A stretch of 64,000 bases of DNA from Boletus sp. NGJ (lineage: Eukaryota > Basidiomycota > Agaricomycetes > Boletales > Boletaceae), in assembly GCA_019096195.1 (NCBI GenBank), contig JAGTXK010000027.1:682001-746000 (forward strand), given 5' to 3'. Below the pieces are notes generated by a model. The model worked only from the letters and a program-made list of their open reading frames with translations. It was not told the DNA's origin and made no database searches. Made by a program: the position numbers and the translations under genes. This document shows, piece by piece, positions 58,609 through 64,000 of this stretch; position 1 is the stretch's first letter; each line of letters begins with the position of its first letter.

Positions 58609-59701
58609 TTTATTGTTGCAAATGTTTCCGATAGACAAATAGAGCAGGTAGAAGTCATTTTGGCCAGTTGCTACAGACACTGTTGTCTTGTTGCTACTAA
58701 GGATAACAGGCACAAATACTAAACCATGCATTGCAGGGTCCTGTACAATGATGTCCTGTGTTAAATAAGTACTTGTTCTGGAGAGAGAATATACAATTCC
58801 TTACTGCCTGATTCCATGCCCAGTTGCCAGACATGAAATTGCACCATTGGCACTCATTGGTACCTGAATCAAACTCACAGTATGGATGGTAGTCTATTTC
58901 ATTGAAAAAATCTGGATTGCTTAAAATGTGCCACACCACTTCGTGCAGGCTGCAGAAATATACTTTGTATGTGTCATCCATCCAGGGTGGTGCACTATTG
59001 GCCAGACAGTCACCATTATAGTATACTGTGAAGTTCTCCCACTTTACATCTCCAAGCTCAATGCAATTAATAGTCTGGTAAATATCCCTGTGGTCAGGTA
59101 TACATGTGCTTCCATGATGAGAAAACAACACTTGGCCATCTGCTTTGATTGATGATGTGGCACAGATGTCCAGAAATGTGTTAATTTGGGCACCAGCCAT
59201 TTGACATCGGGTGTAGAGGAAATCCATGAGTTCAAACTCTAATTGGTTTTTGAAAGGTGACCAGTCATTAGCTGACTTCTCTTGAGGGGAGGAGAGGCAC
59301 TTTCAGGCAAAAAAGCCCCTTGTGTATTGCATGAACAACCTGTAAAATCAACACTCATTAGTTAGATGATATAGTATGGCTGAACTTCACTTACCGTTCA
59401 ATAGTTTGTGGTAGTTTTGATACAATTTTCATCCAGGATCAAAAAACTTGGTTTTGACATCTGGTGTGGGTGACAATCTGGCAGCAGACCAATCTGGTGT
59501 CAGTGACGACCTAGGAGCAAGCCAATCTGATGTAGGTGATGACTTAGAAGGAGACCAATTGTCCTGCTGCCCATTGGTTTGACTTGAGGGCCACATTAAT
59601 GCTGGATGTTTGGCATTCAGATGTTGTGTTAGTCCTGACCTGTTCTTGAATCAATGGTAGCATTTGGGGCATGGATATGTTGATGGGGTCACTCAGGACA
59701 T
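58609..59701 (-). pseudogene. Plavaka-type transposase, N-terminal fragment
   Basis: From ATG 59701 the minus strand reads a C2H2 finger (YPCPKCYH, KNRSGLTQHLNAKHP), a Ser/Thr/Asp-rich linker, and after an intron GAFLPESASPPLKRSANDWSPF. The strongly conserved Plavaka segment follows: ELMDFLYTRCQMAGAQIN, IELGDVKWENFTVYYNGDC, PPWMDDTYKVYF, NEIDYHPYCEFDSGTNECQW, TTVSVATGQNDFYLLYLSIGN. The sequence stops being Plavaka at the Tc1 right end, and the C-terminal two thirds are not found on the far side. In-frame stops occur right after the start (ATG TCC TGA), in the finger (CAT TGA TTC) and after FFDPG. Plavaka elements are basidiomycete DNA transposons. Confidence 0.8.
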
Positions 59702-60925
59702 GGCACTGGCATAAAAAAGGCTGTGGTGCTGGCAAAGTTCCTAAGCTCTCGGTTGTTTGTTATTGGGTATGAGGCACTTACATATTTTGGGATCAAAAGC
59801 ATGAAGTTGGATGCTGGCATTTTCGTCCAACACTATTTCTGCATCTAACATTCTGCTATCAGAACAAGAATGGACATGTCTTCTAATATGGCAATGCCAA
59901 CCTCACCTCATAGAACATGCCCATCCAATGCAACAAAGTGTCTTGATCTATCTGACTTTTCCACTGAAAAAAGGACAACCACAGAGAAGTAGGCCAATGA
60001 AAAAAGTCTCACTGACCAATATGCTACAAAAGCTGTCAAGATGAAGGTAGCAATTGAAAAGATGAATAGGCTTGAGTAGAGAATGGAGACTGACCAAGCT
60101 GCTACCATTGCTCTAGTGAAATCTATGCACCCATGCCCACATCCCAAAATTGTCAAAAGCCAGGGAGCTGCAAATGTAGAGACTAACCCAACCAATGGTA
60201 AGGCTTCTTAATGGTGACCAAGACATTAAACTTACTGTTTGACTAGTTTCACAAGCAATTGAAAGCACAAAAACAGTGGCTGTGCAAGGTACTGGGCTTC
60301 TGTCATATCCTGTGCAACTTGACAAGTCCAACTCTGGACCTCTGTCCATAACTCTGGCACGTTCCCCCTTCGAGTACACTTTCATACCCTTGGAATTGTA
60401 ACTCATCCCACATTGTATTCCTACTTCCTCATTCATACATAAAGTTATGTCCTACTCATCTGTCTTAGTCCTGCTTTGTAGCTGTCTCTGATCCAGTGTC
60501 TGTCTCACTTAGGAGCACTGCTCTGGTGAGGTCCCATCTCTGTTCCTAATTACTCAGCTACTACTTACTCATTACATCTTACGAACTCTGTTAGTAATCT
60601 CATTTCTGATCGTATATAAACCTTCACTACTACTCTTGTAAAGTTAGTTTGAATATCAACTCTGAACACCACTCCTGTCTTCTGTCCGAGTCTCAACGAC
60701 TCACTCTGATCCTCTGCTCGACTTGACATTTGACCTTGTCGAATCCAAACCTCTGATCTTACTACATCCTCAAAATCTGGGACATCGGACTCAAGCAAGG
60801 GCACACCACATAAGGTGAAGCCAAGTCCTGACACCCTCAAGTAACTCTGGTCCTTCGGAGTTGCATCGGAGTTGTCCATTTTTAATAGTATATTTGGACT
60901 CCCACTTGCAAACAAGTCTCACATT
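59702..60925 (+). other. transposon debris and probable Gypsy LTR/leader
   Basis: 59800-60190 holds fragments of a frame reading KMKVAIEKMNRLE and METDQAATIALVKSMHP, interrupted by stops and of unknown family. About 60400-60925 looks like the LTR and leader of the Gypsy element: C/T-rich, with TATATAAA at 60613-60620 about 310 bp before the gag ATG. I could not find the matching 3' LTR or a primer-binding site. Confidence 0.45.
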
Positions 60926-62016
60926 ATGGCTACACACACCACTAGATCCTAGACTCGCACCATCAGCATCAACCTCTCCACATCCCCACATTACAATCCG
61001 TTGAGTGCATTCAGTAGCAGTTGGTGAGGCCCAGAACTCATTGGCCAGTTCTGAAGCTTCTCCGCTTGATGAACCCCCACCTCCGCCTTACAGTTGCGAC
61101 CTCTCCTGGAGTTCCCTACTCCAGAAGTGTGCATCGTCGAGCTACAGTACCTACTGACGATGACTCCACCACCTCTCCACTCTCAAGCCAGCACTCGAAT
61201 CAAAGAGTGCAGGCTGCCCTCTTCCCAAATGATGACATCTTGGACTTCCCCGGAGATGACCCATCAGATAATGATTCTGACTTTCCCAATGACGATGTTC
61301 CCTCTGACTCCAACAGCGAGTACATCCTGCAAGACACTCTCACACTGCTCACTGATGCCATCAAAGGCCTTGCTTGCTCCATGTGTCATCTCTCTGACCA
61401 CACCCCACACACTAAGGCCCGGAAACCGAATTAGTTTGATGGGACTGAGCCCTGCAAACTCTGGGTCTTCCTGGTTCAGTGTGAACTCAACTTCCAAGAC
61501 CGCCCAAAGGCTTTCAGAATGGACTGCACCAAAGTCACCTTTGCGCAGTTCTATCTAAAGGGCATGGCTCTGGAGTGGTTCAAACCAGACCTCCTCCAGA
61601 TGGAAGATCCCACTTTCCATCTGCTCTGGATGGACGATTTCAAAGAGTTCGTCCTAGAACTCCAGACCAACTTTGGTCCACATGACCCTGTCAGAGATGC
61701 AGAGCACCAGCTCAACCACTTGTCGATGAAGGATACTCAACACATCAACAAGTATGTGGTTGAGTTCAACCAGATTGCTTTGCAAGTCCATGATTACGGA
61801 GAAGGTGCCCTCCAACACCACTTCTACAATGGTCTGCCGGACTGCATCAAGGATGAGATATTGCAGGTTGGGAAACCCCCAATGCTCTCCAAACTCCGAA
61901 GCCTCACACACGCTATTAACACACACTATTGGGAGTGCAAGTCGGAAGTCAGCAGGCAGACTAAAGTGTCAACCCCATCCTCTGCTCTGAAACCATCCAC
62001 CCCTGCCCCACCTTGA
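60926..62016 (+). pseudogene. Ty3/Gypsy retrotransposon gag, broken
   Basis: ATG 60926 opens MATHTTRS followed at once by TAG. After a frameshift near 61085 the frame shows RRATVPTDDDSTTSPLSSQ, an acidic Ser/Asp stretch, then TAG at 61432. It continues with the retrotransposon gag core (LWVFLVQCELNFQ, VTFAQFYLKGMALEWF, FVLELQTNFGPHDPVRDAE, LNHLSMKDTQHINKYVVEFNQIA, HHFYNGLPDCIKDEI and LRSLTHAINTHYWECKSEV) and ends TGA 62014-62016. The zinc knuckle is not visible. Confidence 0.85.
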
Positions 62017-62149
62017 AACTCCTGACCTGCTAGCAAGCCTGGTGGTCAGAGTTCCTCTCCCAATTTCACATAATTGTTTGCTTTTGCCCTGGACGACTTG
62101 GTGCAAAACCTGATGCCCTTACTAGATGCTGTAACATCTATCCCAAAGA

Positions 62150-62609
62150 GGGGGATAAGGACTACACTCATGTCAATCCACATAATTTCTGCTCCATTTT
62201 TACATAGGAATAGCTCGCTTCTTCCCTCCGCACTACTTATCTTGTAGCTCCAGTACTCCGGGCTAGCACCCTGTTTGATATAGAGCAACTCCACAGCAAC
62301 ATCCTATCTACACTCCCTTCTGACCCACTTGCTGAACTACATATGTCCTCTCCCAATCTGGACTTACACTGGTCAGTTGATGAAGACAGCTTCCTCCATG
62401 TCGACAAGCGCATCTATATCTCCAATGCCAATGACCTCCAACTCCAAGTCCTCCAGTACAAACACGACCACCCCCTCTCCAGACATTTCAGCCAAAATTG
62501 GATATTGGAACTTGTATGACACAAATACACCTGGCCAAGGATAAGGACGTTCATAAAAGAATATGTCTCCTCCTGCACCACTTGCACCTGTGCAAAGGTT
62601 CTGTTATGA
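62150..62609 (+). pseudogene. Ty3/Gypsy pol fragment (integrase H2C2 zinc domain), broken
   Basis: A frame with internal stops reads THVNPHNFCSIFT, then LRASTLFDIEQLHSNILSTLPSD, then the integrase zinc-binding module VLQYKHDHPLSRHFSQN...YTWPRIRTFIKEYVSSCTTC with its His-His-Cys-Cys pattern. Protease, reverse transcriptase, RNase H and the integrase catalytic core are absent. It lies only about 140 bp after gag, so the element has lost almost all of pol. Confidence 0.75.
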
Positions 62610-63525
62610 TTTACTCTTTTCTTTTCTTTTCGTTTCTTCCTTTCATCAGTCATCCTCACTCTTGTCTCGTCCTCTTGATTTCCCTAGACCATTCACTACA
62701 CAGTGGGACTCCATGTAGTCAAACCCCTTTTCTCTCACAATTTGTACTTCTATGCTGACATCATACGGAAGATCTCTTCCTATTCCCACTTCATAGGATC
62801 TCTCTGGTGCTGCGGCTTGGTCATCCCCTTCCTATGCTTACTTTGTATATAAACCTCATGTTCCATAGTCAATCCCCAATTTACACCTACTTGGTGAACT
62901 TGCATCATTGTTCCTCCGGACCTCTATAAGTTGTCATTCTACTTTGAGTGGATGCTTCTTCTATGTCTCGACTTCACTCTCGCTGAGTGAACCCTTGACC
63001 ATGACAAGGAAGACCCTTCGTCGCAGAACCCTTGACCCTACAACAAGGAAGACCCTCTGTTGTTGAACCCTTGATCCTACCTAGGGATCCCCCATCTTGT
63101 AGCCTATCAAGCTACCCCCTGACCTCTGTAGCTTGTTGCTACTCAACCATCCAAGTTAACGCCTATCCCTACCTGGGGTAGTTGTAACATAAGGTGTAAA
63201 TTCTCTACCTCAAGGCTATCGCTGTTATAGTCCTCCACCCACCATTGCTCACCAATGTCCCACTCTAAACCCTGCTTGGTGGAGCTCTCGTGCATGTGCC
63301 GAGACACCCCCCACCAACAACACACCCTCTGACCACGAAGAAGAATCTTCAGACGTTGACGTTGACCTCCTGTCCCAACAACAACAGGATGCTGCCCTTG
63401 ACCTATTGCACCAGCTCTCGAGCTGTCTACACCTACCAAGAACCCCTACCCCACCGACCCCACCTTCTCCTACACTGTTGATGGCAGTACTCTTGTTCTC
63501 CTTACCACCCCCTCCCTCATCACAC
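62610..63525 (+). other. junction between Gypsy remnants; TATA and leader of a second element
   Basis: C/T-rich DNA with TATATAAA at 62846-62853, a 38-bp tandem repeat (62988-63081) and short interrupted frames at 63290-63520 that probably belong to the gag N-terminal region. No intact gene. Confidence 0.45.
62988..63081 (+). repeat. 38-bp tandem repeat, about 2.5 copies
   Basis: Units start at 62988, 63026 and 63064, each with GAACCCTTGA and ACAAGGAAGACCCT; the third is partial. Confidence 0.75.
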
Positions 63526-64000
63526 ATGTCTTCAGCAGCTCGACCTACTGAACTTCATATTGGTACACCTGAAGCCTATGATGGCTTTTTTGACACCTCT
63601 GTGCCTTGGTTGAACACCATTCAGTTCTACCTCTATGTCAATGCCAAAGTCTATGACACTGACGCCAAACAAATTGCCTTTGCCTTGTCTTACATGACCA
63701 AGGGACCAGCCCTCACCTGGGCCACTACCTATTGACAAAATGCTATCACTGGCGTCACCATCACTCTCAGCTCTTTTGCCGACTTCATTACTACCTTCGA
63801 GAAGGCATTCAAGCACCGCAATACCACGGGCAACACCATCACTTGGCTGTCCACCAAGCACATGGTCAAGAAGTGAGATAACTCGTACTCTCCCCCCCTC
63901 ACACAATACACATCCGAATTCCAGAACAATGCCTTTTTCGCCAAGATCACTGACCTGAACGTCTTCATTGGGTACTACTCCACCGGGATCCCCTCAGGAC
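63526..64000 (+). pseudogene. second Ty3/Gypsy gag, broken and cut by the window end
   Basis: ATG 63526 opens MSSAARPTELHIGTPEAYDG, then NTIQFYLYVNAKVYDTDAKQIAFALSYMTKG, TLSSFADFITTFEKAFKHRNTTGN and EFQNNAFFAKITDLNVFIGYYSTG, a gag family different from the first. TGA at 63733 and another TGA after VKK (about 63875) interrupt it. It continues beyond 64000. Confidence 0.8.

Noticed and set aside
1-64000. CRISPR arrays, bacterial operons or phage modules
   Set aside because: None present; all genes are intron-containing eukaryotic genes or fungal transposons.

Overview
The window is nuclear DNA of a filamentous basidiomycete, most likely an agaricomycete. The evidence is dense genes with many 45-100 nt GT-AG introns, an eight-cysteine class I hydrophobin, fungal-type cyclophilin-40, SMP3 and D-lactate dehydrogenase, lineage-typical multi-pass membrane proteins, and a Plavaka-type transposon remnant. 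No bacterial operon structure is present, so spacing and divergent or convergent arrangement are the useful context here.

Layout. 0-9 kb: the 3' end of an unknown tail-anchored-like gene, an intron-containing tRNA-Pro(CGG), a MIF4G-like gene, a heavily damaged GH31 glycosidase pseudogene, NOSIP and an amidase. 10-16 kb: a decayed DUF6534-like membrane protein gene, a small single-pass membrane protein and a flavin monooxygenase with an NTF2/SnoaL-like N-terminus. 16-29 kb: cyclophilin-40, an OCRL-like inositol 5-phosphatase with RhoGAP tail, a HABP4/Stm1-like small protein, the GPI mannosyltransferase SMP3, RNA polymerase II subunit RPB9 and a hydrophobin. 30-40 kb is a housekeeping block: RPL27, ATP synthase gamma, eIF2-beta, CAF-1 p60 (CAC2) and an FG nucleoporin (Nup54/57). 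40-56 kb: a truncated DUF6534-like fragment next to an AT-rich island, D-lactate dehydrogenase, mitochondrial uL14, hexokinase, a seven-helix membrane protein, a peroxisomal MaoC hydratase ending in SKL, a gamma-butyrobetaine-type dioxygenase and a GH5 steryl-glucosidase-like enzyme.

56.4-64 kb is a transposon graveyard: a 1.6 kb Tc1/mariner-like element with about 220 bp terminal inverted repeats lies against (probably inside) a truncated Plavaka transposon, followed by an internally deleted Ty3/Gypsy element (gag, then a jump to the end of pol) and the 5' part of a second Gypsy gag that runs off the window. All these reading frames carry stops and frameshifts.

Functional links are loose. 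The hydratase (peroxisome), the dioxygenase (carnitine synthesis), D-lactate dehydrogenase, ATP synthase gamma and mitochondrial uL14 are all energy-metabolism genes, but nothing suggests a co-regulated cluster. I found no convincing undescribed system. The observations most worth a second look are a 4-nt microexon that completes the catalytic GDLNYR motif of the 5-phosphatase, the palindromic organisation of each Tc1 terminal repeat, the AAGTA subterminal repeats beside it, a 3-nt coding first exon in RPB9, and the decay pattern of the GH31 gene.
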